From: Acinetobacter sp. ANC 3813
GTDB taxonomy: Bacteria > Pseudomonadota > Gammaproteobacteria > Pseudomonadales > Moraxellaceae
Direction: 5' to 3'
DNA: 64,000 nucleotides
NCBI RefSeq assembly: GCF_002135435.1
Contig: NZ_NEGK01000002.1
Span: forward strand, 104,479-168,478
The position numbers and the translations under genes are program-made. The notes beneath the pieces are model-generated. The model worked only from the letters and a program-made list of their open reading frames with translations, was not told where the DNA came from and searched no databases. Numbering within the stretch: the stretch's first letter is position 1; each line of letters begins with the position of its first letter. Positions 1 to 6,177 of the stretch are shown in pieces.

Positions 1-1
1 C

Positions 2-394
2 CTAAAAGCCCGCGCTAAAATTATTGGCGCAACTGTGGTCGGTGTAGAACCACGCATTATGGGTTTTGGGCCAGCGCCTGCAATTAAGAAATTACTTGCT
101 CAAACAGGTTTAACATTAGATCAGATGGATGTGATTGAGCTAAATGAAGCCTTTGCAGCACAGGCTTTAGCCGTAACGCGTGATCTTGGCCTAAAAGATG
201 GCTTAGCCAAAGTGAATCCTAACGGGGGTGCAATTGCTATTGGTCATCCACTGGGAGCATCAGGTGCGCGCTTGGTCACTACTGCACTGAATCAATTGGA
301 ACAAACAGGCGGCACATACGCACTTTGCTCAATGTGTATTGGTGTAGGGCAAGGAATTGCATTAATTATCGAACGGGTTATAAATGAAAATTAG
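2..394 (+). CDS. 3-oxoadipyl-CoA-type thiolase, C-terminal part
   Basis: This is the last 130 residues of a thiolase; the reading frame is open at the left edge of the window, so the gene is cut by the window and not by a mutation. Visible thiolase landmarks are NEAFAAQ, the glycine-rich active-site stretch [16 protein letters not shown] and the C-terminal catalytic cysteine motif [10 protein letters not shown]. The [10 protein letters not shown] segment is typical of the beta-ketoadipyl-CoA thiolase subgroup (PcaF/CatF/PaaJ), which cleaves 3-oxoadipyl-CoA to succinyl-CoA and acetyl-CoA in aromatic degradation. Which of these pathways it serves cannot be decided without the upstream genes. 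Confidence 0.9.
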   Translation, partial: LKARAKIIGATVVGVEPRIMGFGPAPAIKKLLAQTGLTLDQMDVIELNEAFAAQALAVTRDLGLKDGLAKVNPNGGAIAIGHPLGASGARLVTTALNQLEQTGGTYALCSMCIGVGQGIALIIERVINEN

Positions 395-397
395 AGA

Positions 398-522
398 TAT
401 AAAATAAAACTAAGATTAATTAGAAGTGAGTTATATAAAAACTCACTTCAAGAATCACAATTAAACAACGATGAAGAAATTACAAAGTTAAAATTATTGT
501 TTATTAGATTGGATGCGCGTAG
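398..522 (+). pseudogene. decayed copy of the 68-aa ORF at 1597-1803
   Basis: From 446 to 522 the sequence matches 1708-1803. Both contain CTTCAAGAATCA, and this copy can be read as LQESQLNNDEEITKLK against LQESDLDNDKEIDQLK, followed by the same GGATGCGCG and then the same Xer-like site. A weaker match (ATAAAACTA) extends towards 398. The 5' part is shortened, has stops in all useful frames and lacks a start. It therefore looks like the end of an older element of the same family that was left next to the thiolase gene. The degree of decay is judged by eye. Confidence 0.5.
423..449 (+). terminator. hairpin downstream of the thiolase gene
   Basis: A perfect 10-bp stem (GAAGTGAGTT at 423-432 with AACTCACTTC at 440-449, loop ATATAAA) lies 29 nt after the thiolase stop. 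There is no T-run behind it, so it may only protect or process the transcript. Its right arm overlaps the beginning of a segment that resembles the end of the 1597-1803 ORF. Confidence 0.35.
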
Positions 523-676
523 ATTTCGGCATAACGTATATTATGTTCATTAGGATACTTCACTGGAGAGATTCAGCGCAATGTTAATCTCTCCAGTGAA
601 GTTGCGGCTGCAGGCAGTGTTGTGTAGGCCGCAATCTCAGATATACCATTTAACATAAAATTACGTTATGCGACAT
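523..676 (+). other. folded inverted Xer-site pair, copy 1 (attP-hairpin-like)
   Basis: The left Xer-type site is 523-551 (ATTTCGGCATAA, spacer CGTATA, TTATGTTCATT). An inverted right site is at 648-676 (ATTTAACATAA, AATTACG, TTATGCGACAT), 96 nt apart. Between them are two hairpins: a perfect 16-bp stem 558-573/586-601 and a 7-bp stem 602-608/628-634 (TTGCGGC/GCCGCAA). As single-stranded DNA the two outer sites can pair and form one long forked hairpin. CTX phage attP(+) has the same design: two inverted dif-like sites about 90 nt apart. The right site has a 7-nt spacer and a changed XerC arm, so it is probably degenerate. Confidence 0.6.
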
Positions 677-691
677 CAAGCGCAAAAAGAG

Positions 692-715
692 AAGGGCCTT
701 AAGTGGCCCTTTTTT
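692..715 (+). terminator. intrinsic terminator inside the element
   Basis: The stem AAGGGCC (692-698)/GGCCCTT (705-711), loop TTAAGT, runs into a T6 tract (710-715). It would stop transcripts coming from the thiolase side before they enter the element, and could also act on the convergent gene at 748-951. Confidence 0.75.
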
Positions 716-747
716 AGTATTCAATATCAATGGTCAAAAACAGAAGT

Positions 748-951
748 TTATTTTTTTGTCTCAACTTTAATAGTGCCGTCTCTAGTTACTTCTATAAAAC
801 CTTCCAGTAGCGTTTGCTTAATTATCTCGTGAAATATTTCAGTATCTCTAAGAGGCTTTTTTCCTGCTTTTACAAGGTCTCTATTTAGCTTCAGAGCTGT
901 TTCATTTAGAGCTTGTTCTTCCTGATCTGTAAATCTAAATGTCTTAGCCAT
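748..951 (-). CDS. small putative ribbon-helix-helix-like DNA-binding protein
   Basis: A 67-residue product. I chose the ATG at 951, preceded by AGGA about 10 nt upstream, over an upstream in-frame start that adds nine residues. The predicted order is a short strand (KTFRFT), a long helix rich in E, Q and L, then RDTEIFHEIIKQTLL. This resembles an Arc/MetJ-type ribbon-helix-helix layout, but the match is by shape only. It is transcribed divergently from the ORF chain starting at 1069, and four direct repeats lie in between. That is the arrangement expected of an element repressor (as RstR in CTX phage). The function is not proven. Confidence 0.55.
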   Translation of the reverse strand: MAKTFRFTDQEEQALNETALKLNRDLVKAGKKPLRDTEIFHEIIKQTLLEGFIEVTRDGTIKVETKK

Positions 952-993
952 CAATTTGAATCCTACAATAAATTGCAAAATTATAAATGAACT

Positions 994-1064
994 TGTGATT
1001 TATTCTTGTATTCATATGTGATTTCTGTATTATTGGCTGAAAGTGATTTATGCATTTGTGATTT
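994..1064. promoter_or_regulatory. four direct repeats, candidate operator array
   Basis: The nonamer (T/A)(T/A)GTGATTT occurs at 994-1002, 1016-1024, 1041-1049 and 1056-1064, always in the same orientation. It lies in the short region between the divergent small genes at 748-951 and 1069-1293. Repeated operators between divergent repressor and early genes are usual in small phages. Binding by the 67-aa protein is inference. Confidence 0.5.
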
Positions 1065-1068
1065 TACT

Positions 1069-1293
1069 ATGATCGAAAAAGAACAAGCCTTCGAAATCGT
1101 CTCAAAAATTATCTTTGACAATGCAGTACAGCTGATTGTTGGGGGCAATCCTGCTTTTGAATCAGAGCGGGTTCTTTTTCATATTGAAATGGTGATGGGT
1201 GAGTGGGGTTATCGCTCTGCAAAAGTTGCAGGGTATTGCGATTCCATAAAACAAGAAAACGACATCATGCGTGAAATGGGGATCGAAGAATAA
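1069..1293 (+). CDS. hypothetical protein of the mini-element
   Basis: A 74-residue product from the ATG at 1069 (MIEKEQAF...). An upstream TTG at 1006 in the same frame would give 95 residues, but it would put coding sequence over the direct repeats. No clear ribosome-binding site decides between them. The protein is soluble-looking and mixed helical (IVSKIIFDNAVQLIVGG, FHIEMVMGEWGYRSAKVAGY). No family was recognised. Its TAA overlaps the ATG of the next ORF (TAATG), so translation is probably coupled. It is the first gene of the plus-strand chain. Confidence 0.5.
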   Translation: MIEKEQAFEIVSKIIFDNAVQLIVGGNPAFESERVLFHIEMVMGEWGYRSAKVAGYCDSIKQENDIMREMGIEE

Positions 1294-1406
1294 TGTTTAT
1301 TGATGATGATCCGTTTTTCAAGATTGCTTTAATTTTTATTGCCTTAGTTTCGCTTGTTTGGGGTATTTCTGCTTTATTGGGTGGTGGTTTTAAAAATGAT
1401 AAATAA
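1293..1406 (+). CDS. 37-aa single-pass membrane miniprotein
   Basis: This codes for 37 residues: an acidic start (MFIDDDPFF), one hydrophobic segment (IALIFIALVSLVWGISALL) and a short polar tail ending KNDK. Its start overlaps the previous stop and the next ORF begins inside it at 1396. The size and layout resemble minor coat or other membrane miniproteins of filamentous phages, but such short sequences give no reliable family assignment. Confidence 0.45.
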   Translation: MFIDDDPFFKIALIFIALVSLVWGISALLGGGFKNDK

Positions 1407-1509
1407 TTCGATCAAAAAACAATCAATAGTCCAGTCTGGGCCGTGGGGATTGGAAGAATTTATAGCCCCCCTTAATAAGATGCCGGTAAAGATTGAGGGA
1501 CAACAATGA
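1396..1509 (+). CDS. 37-aa hypothetical miniprotein
   Basis: This codes for 37 residues (MINNSIKKQSIVQSG...KIEGQQ) without a membrane segment. It overlaps the end of the previous ORF by 11 nt, and its stop overlaps the next start in an ATGA arrangement. GGTGG about 10 nt before the ATG is a weak ribosome-binding site. No family was recognised; the main support is its place in a chain of touching ORFs. Confidence 0.35.
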   Translation: MINNSIKKQSIVQSGPWGLEEFIAPLNKMPVKIEGQQ

Positions 1510-1592
1510 TTTTATTAATTATCGCAATAGCAGCTTTTGCAGGATTATTTTTATTGCTTGCATTAGACCTAAGAAAAACTTTATTAGACTGA
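1506..1592 (+). CDS. 28-aa single-pass membrane miniprotein
   Basis: This codes for 28 residues, almost wholly hydrophobic (MILLIIAIAAFAGLFLLL) with a basic C-terminal tip (DLRKTLLD). The ribosome-binding site GAGG lies 7 nt before the ATG, and the ATG overlaps the previous stop (ATGA), which supports translation. The form fits a one-helix membrane or virion miniprotein; the function is unknown. Confidence 0.45.
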   Translation: MILLIIAIAAFAGLFLLLALDLRKTLLD

Positions 1593-1596
1593 TTTA

Positions 1597-1803
1597 ATGA
1601 TCAATAGACATATCTATAAAACTACCAGTTACGATAGAAAAAAGGGCTCATTAAACAAAGATGATTATTTGTATATGCGCGATCTACTGGAGACAGTGCT
1701 GCAGCAGCTTCAAGAATCAGATTTGGATAACGATAAAGAAATAGATCAGCTCAAACAGTTTTTTATCAAGTTAGATCATCACATAGATCGGATGCGCGCG
1801 TAG
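1597..1803 (+). CDS. 68-aa hypothetical protein next to the attachment-like site
   Basis: This is a 68-residue charged, helical protein (DDYLYMRDLLETVLQQLQ, KEIDQLKQFFIKLDHHID) starting 4 nt after the previous stop. Its stop codon (1801-1803) directly precedes the left Xer-type site at 1804. A decayed relative ends in the same way before the first structure at 523, so gene end and site form one conserved unit. Function unknown. Confidence 0.5.
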   Translation: MINRHIYKTTSYDRKKGSLNKDDYLYMRDLLETVLQQLQESDLDNDKEIDQLKQFFIKLDHHIDRMRA

Positions 1804-1954
1804 ATTTCGGCATAACGTATATTATGTTCATTAGGATACTCGGCATCGTGAATAACAATTCCTAAGATTCACGATGTCGAGCTGTGGCAACGAATGCGTT
1901 GTGCAGGCCACAGTCTTGGATATTCTATTTAACATAATATACATTATACGAAAT
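1804..1954 (+). other. folded inverted Xer-site pair, copy 2 (attP-hairpin-like)
   Basis: The left site at 1804-1832 is identical to that of copy 1. The inverted right site is at 1927-1954, 94 nt away. The inner stems are 1839-1853/1867-1881 (15 pairs, one G-T) and CTGTGGC 1882-1888/GCCACAG 1907-1913. The stem sequences differ almost completely from copy 1, yet pairing, order and loop sizes are kept. This covariation indicates that the folded form is selected. The architecture matches the single-stranded attP hairpin of CTX-like phages. Confidence 0.65.
1927..1954 (-). other. dif-like XerC/XerD recombination site
   Basis: Read on the minus strand this is a 28-nt site: XerC arm ATTTCGTATAA, 6-nt spacer TGTATA and XerD arm TTATGTTAAAT. 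Spacer and XerD arm (17 nt) equal those of Escherichia coli dif. It is the only intact 11-6-11 site in the region, and gene orientation changes around it (plus before, mostly minus after). It may therefore be the chromosomal dif, reformed at the right end of the inserted element. Confidence 0.6.
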
Positions 1955-1962
1955 GTTATAAA

Positions 1963-2295
1963 TTAAGCATTTGATAATTCAAGCTTTTGTTCTGTAATCT
2001 GCAACAGCTTGCCATCACCAGTAGTTTTAAAATAGATATTTCGATCCATTGTTGACTGGTCAATTGCCTAATAAATCTTAAAACTTTTGCATGAATTTGA
2101 TATTTGATGAGCGCGAAACGATTATCTCTTAGTATGAAATTTATACTGTTAATTTCTGCTGGCAATAATATCAAACAACGCCGATATATTATTATTTGCC
2201 ACTTTGTGGCCTTTTTCTATTAACAACGCGCTGGCTTTAAACATGTCTTTTAAAATCTTTATTTTCTTAGCATTAAAAATGCCTAAAGCTTGCAT
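1963..2295 (-). pseudogene. broken small gene with compensating frameshifts
   Basis: From an ATG at 2295 to a TAA at 1963 the outer parts read well in one frame (MQALGIFNAKKIKILK..., and at the end MDRNIYFKTTGDGKLL...ELSNA). Three in-frame stops interrupt the middle. A second frame reads through the middle (INFILRDNRFALIKY...), which implies two compensating frameshifts. The product would be about 110 residues. The family is not recognised. It is probably a relic of mobile DNA next to dif. Confidence 0.45.
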
Positions 2296-2578
2296 ATCAG
2301 CCTATTTCTTTACCATTTTTAAGTTTAATTCTTAAATTAATTATTCAATTTAACTTATCCTTAAATATAACCTTGAGGATTTAAATCAGATGGCTATGGT
2401 GGTAATACTGTCGATATTTATATAAATAATGTAAAAACAATCATTTACATCAATCCATAAGACTTAAAAACCAAGTCCGTACGATGCCAGTTGTCACTGA
2501 CATAAATTTAGAATCAATAGCTAAGCAATATTTCTCTGTTTAAACTTCTGAAGAAACAAAAGCATTCGTCAGATTTAA
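2296..2578. other. AT-rich intergenic stretch, no gene seen
   Basis: No open frame with a credible start and no recognised RNA or repeat. Low GC and stops in all frames suggest further decayed sequence between the dif region and the purine genes. Confidence 0.5.
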
Positions 2579-2603
2579 AAATCTCCCTTGAATCGGGAGA
2601 TTT
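2579..2603 (-). terminator. terminator of the transporter-amidohydrolase operon
   Basis: The stem AAATCTCCC (2579-2587)/GGGAGATTT (2595-2603) lies 18 nt past the amidohydrolase stop on the minus strand and leads into a T-rich stretch (TTTTTAAATC). Confidence 0.75.
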
Positions 2604-2621
2604 GTGCATTTAAAAACTCTG

Positions 2622-3992
2622 CTAAGCTTTCTGCAGCTCATTGACAATGGACTGTTGATGCTGAGACAACCAAGCAGTTCTGCGTTCAAACAACAAAGGC
2701 GCAGCCGTATTAACGCCATCGATTAGCGCCTGTAAGTCTGCATTTTTTAATCTCCCATGCTCCACAACAACTTCCCCATTCACCATGGTCATCATCACAT
2801 CACTGCCTTGAACTGCATGCACTAGATTTGTATGTAAATTAAATAATGCGCCCTGATCAATCAGTGGAGTCATTCTAGGCGTTGCTGTATTGACCACAAT
2901 TAAATCCGCCAGTTTTCCTACTTCAATCGAACCGATTTGATTTTGCATACCGAGTGCTTTAGCTCCCAGTTTAGTTGCCATTTGACACACAGACCATGAG
3001 TCCAGCGCCGCTGCATCTAAATTTGAGAATTTAGCCAATAATGACGCTGTTTTCATTTCTTCAAACATGTCTAGATTATTGTTTTCTTTCTCACCATCTG
3101 TACCTAAACCAACAGCAATCCCTTTTGCCAGCATCTCTGTAATGAGTGCTGCACCGGAAGCCAGCTTCATATTCGAAATTGGGTTATGCGCCACACCAAC
3201 TTGATATTGTTTTAAAATATCAATTTCTGCTGAATTAGCCCAAACACAATGCGCCAGCAAAGTTTTAGGCACATCAAACATGCCTAAGCGTTCAAGGGTC
3301 TGAATCGGCCTTTGCCCATAACGCCGTAAGTTTTCTTCTACATCAAACTTACTTTCATTACTGTGTGTATGAAAACCTGTTTGGTACGTATTGCACATCT
3401 GCTGAATGCGAGCTAATGCTTTTTCTTCTGCATAGAATAAATGTTCTAGTCCGACCCAGACATTAATACGACCATTGGCGTGCTGATGCCATTTTTTGAT
3501 TAAAGCTTCATTACTATTCAGCGTTTCAAAATAATCATGATCAGGATGTTCTGCCACATAAGGAACCAGTACGGCACGTATCCCCAGCTGTTCTGCGGCT
3601 TCCGCGCTGCCATCCATATAACGCCACATATCTACGATGGTTGTGGTGCCTGATAATAATGCTTCTGCATAGCAAAGGTACGATGCTAATTTGGCATCAT
3701 GCGCGGTCAATACCCGATGCATAGGATCAATAAACTGCTGCAGCCAATCCCAAACAGGCAACCCTTCTGCTGTGCCGCGCAGCAAGCCTGAGTGGCAATG
3801 TGTGTTGATCAGTCCTGGCATCAGCAAGCCATTTTCATAATGCTGAATGTCATGTGCTGGGTACTGCTTTTGAATTTCTTCACGTGTCGCAACCTGTACA
3901 ATAGTCGCACCGTCAATCACTACTGTGCCATTATGAATGCAACGCTGCTTATCATCCATGGTCAGTACATAATCTGCTGAAATAATTTTCAT
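2622..3992 (-). CDS. MtaD/SsnA-like amidohydrolase (purine-type deaminase)
   Basis: This is a 456-residue metal-dependent amidohydrolase. The metal site begins with NTHCHSG (His65, His67), followed by a HTHSNES motif near residue 208, AHCVW near 247 and GTDGEKENNN near 296. These are the landmarks of the S-adenosylhomocysteine/5'-methylthioadenosine/guanine deaminase branch. It is the last gene of an apparent operon with a BMP-type nucleoside ABC transporter. A deaminated purine base, nucleoside or pterin is therefore a reasonable substrate, but the exact one cannot be read from sequence. It differs clearly from the 8-oxoguanine deaminase at 12736-14088, so the two are not recent duplicates. 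Confidence 0.8.
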   Translation of the reverse strand: MKIISADYVLTMDDKQRCIHNGTVVIDGATIVQVATREEIQKQYPAHDIQHYENGLLMPGLINTHCHSGLLRGTAEGLPVWDWLQQFIDPMHRVLTAHDAKLASYLCYAEALLSGTTTIVDMWRYMDGSAEAAEQLGIRAVLVPYVAEHPDHDYFETLNSNEALIKKWHQHANGRINVWVGLEHLFYAEEKALARIQQMCNTYQTGFHTHSNESKFDVEENLRRYGQRPIQTLERLGMFDVPKTLLAHCVWANSAEIDILKQYQVGVAHNPISNMKLASGAALITEMLAKGIAVGLGTDGEKENNNLDMFEEMKTASLLAKFSNLDAAALDSWSVCQMATKLGAKALGMQNQIGSIEVGKLADLIVVNTATPRMTPLIDQGALFNLHTNLVHAVQGSDVMMTMVNGEVVVEHGRLKNADLQALIDGVNTAAPLLFERRTAWLSQHQQSIVNELQKA

Positions 3993-4045
3993 CTTAAATT
4001 TCCAAGAAAATATTTATTAATTTTGGAATAAAGCTCCCTTAAACA

Positions 4046-4065
4046 CTAAGCCAGTAAAGGCTTAG
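4046..4065 (-). other. intergenic hairpin between permease and amidohydrolase
   Basis: CTAAGCC (4046-4052) pairs with GGCTTAG (4059-4065). No T-run follows on the minus strand, so it more likely protects or separates the two parts of the mRNA than ends it. Confidence 0.4.
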
Positions 4066-4100
4066 CGCGTGAGAGCATTCACATATTTAGGAAGGTTTTT

Positions 4101-5021
4101 TTAAGGCGTAAATGTTTTGCCTAATGATGCTGGCAGATTCATTTTCAGCAGCTTTTTATCACGTGAAATAATCACTAGAACCACAATCGTTGCAACATAA
4201 GGCAAAGCCGAAAGCGCTTCATTTGGCACATTAATGCCAAGCGCCTGCGCATGGAATTGCAGAATGGTCACACCGCCAAACAGGTACGCACCCAGCATTA
4301 AGCGTGTTGGTTTCCATACAGCAAATACAACTAATGCAATGGCAATCCAGCCACGGCCTGCGACCATATTTTCAATCCACATCGGTGTATAAACTGTAGA
4401 TAAAAATGCGCCGCCAATGCCTGCCATCAGTCCGCCAAAAAGCACCGCGCCATAGCGAATGGCCAAAACGTTGTAGCCCATAGCATGCGCGCTTTCCGGC
4501 GACTCCCCGACCGCTTTAAGCAATAAGCCCAAACGTGTTTTAGCAAGCACCCACCATACAATCAAAAATGCCAAAATAGACAGGTACACCACATAGTTTT
4601 GCTGAAACAAAATAGGGCCAATGAATGGAATATCAGCCAGTACTGGAATATCTAAATTTTGCAGTCCTGGCAAAGCTGTACTGACGTAGTTCTGACCAAT
4701 AAATGCAGAAATGCCAATACCGAAAATGGTCAATGCCAAACCGCAAGCAGACTGATTGGTACTCATGGATAAGGTAAAAAATGCAAAAATCAGCGCCATC
4801 AATAACCCCGCTACGCCGCCAACCAGCAAAGCGCTGAATACACTGGCGTCATATGTTGCAGCAAAAGCAAAACCTGCGATGGCCCCCACCAGCATCATAC
4901 CTTCTACACCTAGGTTAATGACTCCTGTGCGCTCTGCAACCAATTCACCTAGACCTGCAAAAATTAAAGGCGTGGCCGCTGCAATTGTTCCCGCTAGAAT
5001 CGCTGTAATTTCAATACTCAT
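4101..5021 (-). CDS. nucleoside-type ABC transporter permease 2
   Basis: A 306-residue integral membrane protein of the BPD_transp_2 family (NupQ/YufQ-like), with about eight to nine hydrophobic segments. The motif NLGVEGMMLVGA near residue 36 is typical of permeases that work with BMP-family binding proteins. It forms the inner-membrane channel together with the permease encoded at 5052-6155. The two genes are 30 nt apart in the order ATPase, permease, permease. The substrate is probably a purine nucleoside or base, judged from family and neighbours. Confidence 0.85.
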   Translation of the reverse strand: MSIEITAILAGTIAAATPLIFAGLGELVAERTGVINLGVEGMMLVGAIAGFAFAATYDASVFSALLVGGVAGLLMALIFAFFTLSMSTNQSACGLALTIFGIGISAFIGQNYVSTALPGLQNLDIPVLADIPFIGPILFQQNYVVYLSILAFLIVWWVLAKTRLGLLLKAVGESPESAHAMGYNVLAIRYGAVLFGGLMAGIGGAFLSTVYTPMWIENMVAGRGWIAIALVVFAVWKPTRLMLGAYLFGGVTILQFHAQALGINVPNEALSALPYVATIVVLVIISRDKKLLKMNLPASLGKTFTP

Positions 5022-5051
5022 GTTAATTCTCCTGACTCATCGTTGGCAGCT

Positions 5052-6155
5052 TTAAGCCAAGTTTTCATGTGGTGCTGCAGGAATCACTTTTATTTTCTTT
5101 TTGGCAAAACGGTATCGTTTTTCAATTAAGGCATCAGAAGCCAGTAAAAAGAACAGTAGTAAACCTTGGAAAATACCGGTAATCGCGACTGGCAGCTGCA
5201 TTTGCATTTGCGCCATTTCACCGCCAAGGTAAATCAGTGCCATTAAAAACCCTGAAAGAACAATACCTAATGGATTTAAACGGCCTAAGTACGCCACAAT
5301 AATAGCGGCGTAGCCATAACCCGGAGAGATATTTGGATTGAGCTGGCCAATCGGTCCTGCTACTTCACAAATACCTGCAATACCCGCCATTAATCCTGAA
5401 ATGCCCAGACTCAGCCAAACCGCTTTGGCAGATGAAAAGCCTGCATATTTAGCCGCCAGCGGCGCTTGACCGCTAACTTCCAGCTTAAACGCAGTCATGC
5501 TTTTACGGATAAAAAACCAAAATAGCGCCACAGCTGCTATCGTAATAAAAATGGATGCATTAACCCGTGTTCCTTCAATAATTAAAGGCAGAGTTGTACT
5601 TTCACTGAACATTACGGATTGCGGAAAATTCATCCCCTCTGGATCACGCCATGGGCCATTAACCAAATACAGTAAAAGAAACACGGCTACATAATTCATC
5701 ATCAGCGTAGTCAAAGTTTCTTCCGCATTAAAATGTGTCTTCAGTAAAGCTGGAATAAGCCCCCACAATGCTCCGCCAATTGCGCCCATAATGACCATCA
5801 GCGGTAAAATCCACCAGCCGATTTGATTGTGAAATAAAATGGCGATACCGCCGCCAAATATAGCGCCCATCGTGAGCTGACCTTCCGCGCCAATATTGAA
5901 TAATTTGGCACGAAAACCGACTGCAAGACCCAAAGCAATAAGAATTAATGGGCTGGCTTTAATGGCCAGTTCACTTAAGCTATAAGCTGTAGTCAGCGGT
6001 TCAATAAAGAAAATATACAAGGCTTGAGCAGGACTCACGCCTAAAGCTAAAAAGAGCAGACTTCCCACAATGAGCATGGCTACCAGCGCAATGACTGGAG
6101 AAAGCCACTTCATGAGTTGAGAAGGATGTTCTCTCGGTTCTAATAAATGCATCAT
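5052..6155 (-). CDS. nucleoside-type ABC transporter permease 1
   Basis: A 367-residue membrane permease (NupP/YufP-like), longer than its partner because of an N-terminal segment. Typical features are FNIGAEGQLTMGAIFGGG near residue 87 and NFNAEET-type loops (HFNAEETLTTLMMNYVA near 145), which contact the ATPase. The gene follows the ATPase after 22 nt. With 4101-5021 it builds the heterodimeric channel of the BMP transporter. Confidence 0.85.
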   Translation of the reverse strand: MMHLLEPREHPSQLMKWLSPVIALVAMLIVGSLLFLALGVSPAQALYIFFIEPLTTAYSLSELAIKASPLILIALGLAVGFRAKLFNIGAEGQLTMGAIFGGGIAILFHNQIGWWILPLMVIMGAIGGALWGLIPALLKTHFNAEETLTTLMMNYVAVFLLLYLVNGPWRDPEGMNFPQSVMFSESTTLPLIIEGTRVNASIFITIAAVALFWFFIRKSMTAFKLEVSGQAPLAAKYAGFSSAKAVWLSLGISGLMAGIAGICEVAGPIGQLNPNISPGYGYAAIIVAYLGRLNPLGIVLSGFLMALIYLGGEMAQMQMQLPVAITGIFQGLLLFFLLASDALIEKRYRFAKKKIKVIPAAPHENLA

Positions 6156-6177
6156 GTCACCTTAATTCATTGCTTCT

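Larger units (their letters stand above)
398..1954. mobile_element. Xer-associated mini-element with a truncated older copy
   Basis: Two structurally equivalent attachment-like structures (523-676 and 1804-1954) bracket a compact gene block: one small minus-strand gene, then five small plus-strand ORFs that mostly touch or overlap. The repeat unit from left site to left site is 1,281 bp. Each structure follows a related ORF end, which suggests tandem insertion events at one dif site, as in CTX-phage arrays. No replication initiator, Zot/pI-like ATPase, integrase or transposase is present. If mobile, it would depend on host XerCD and on a helper for replication or packaging. The resemblance to filamentous-phage satellites is inference from architecture, not from protein similarity. 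Confidence 0.55.

Noticed and set aside
523..676. integron attC site
   Set aside because: No integrase and no R-box GTTRRRY/RYYYAAC pattern; the outer arms are XerC/XerD-like.
1006..1068. N-terminal extension of the 74-aa mini-element protein from a TTG
   Set aside because: It would code across the direct-repeat array and has no ribosome-binding site; the ATG at 1069 is simpler, though not certain.
523..1954. pdif module of the Acinetobacter plasmid type (gene cassette flanked by two inverted sites)
   Set aside because: The inverted sites are only about 95 nt apart with no gene between them, and the inner hairpins covary. This fits a folded attachment structure better than two ends of a cassette.
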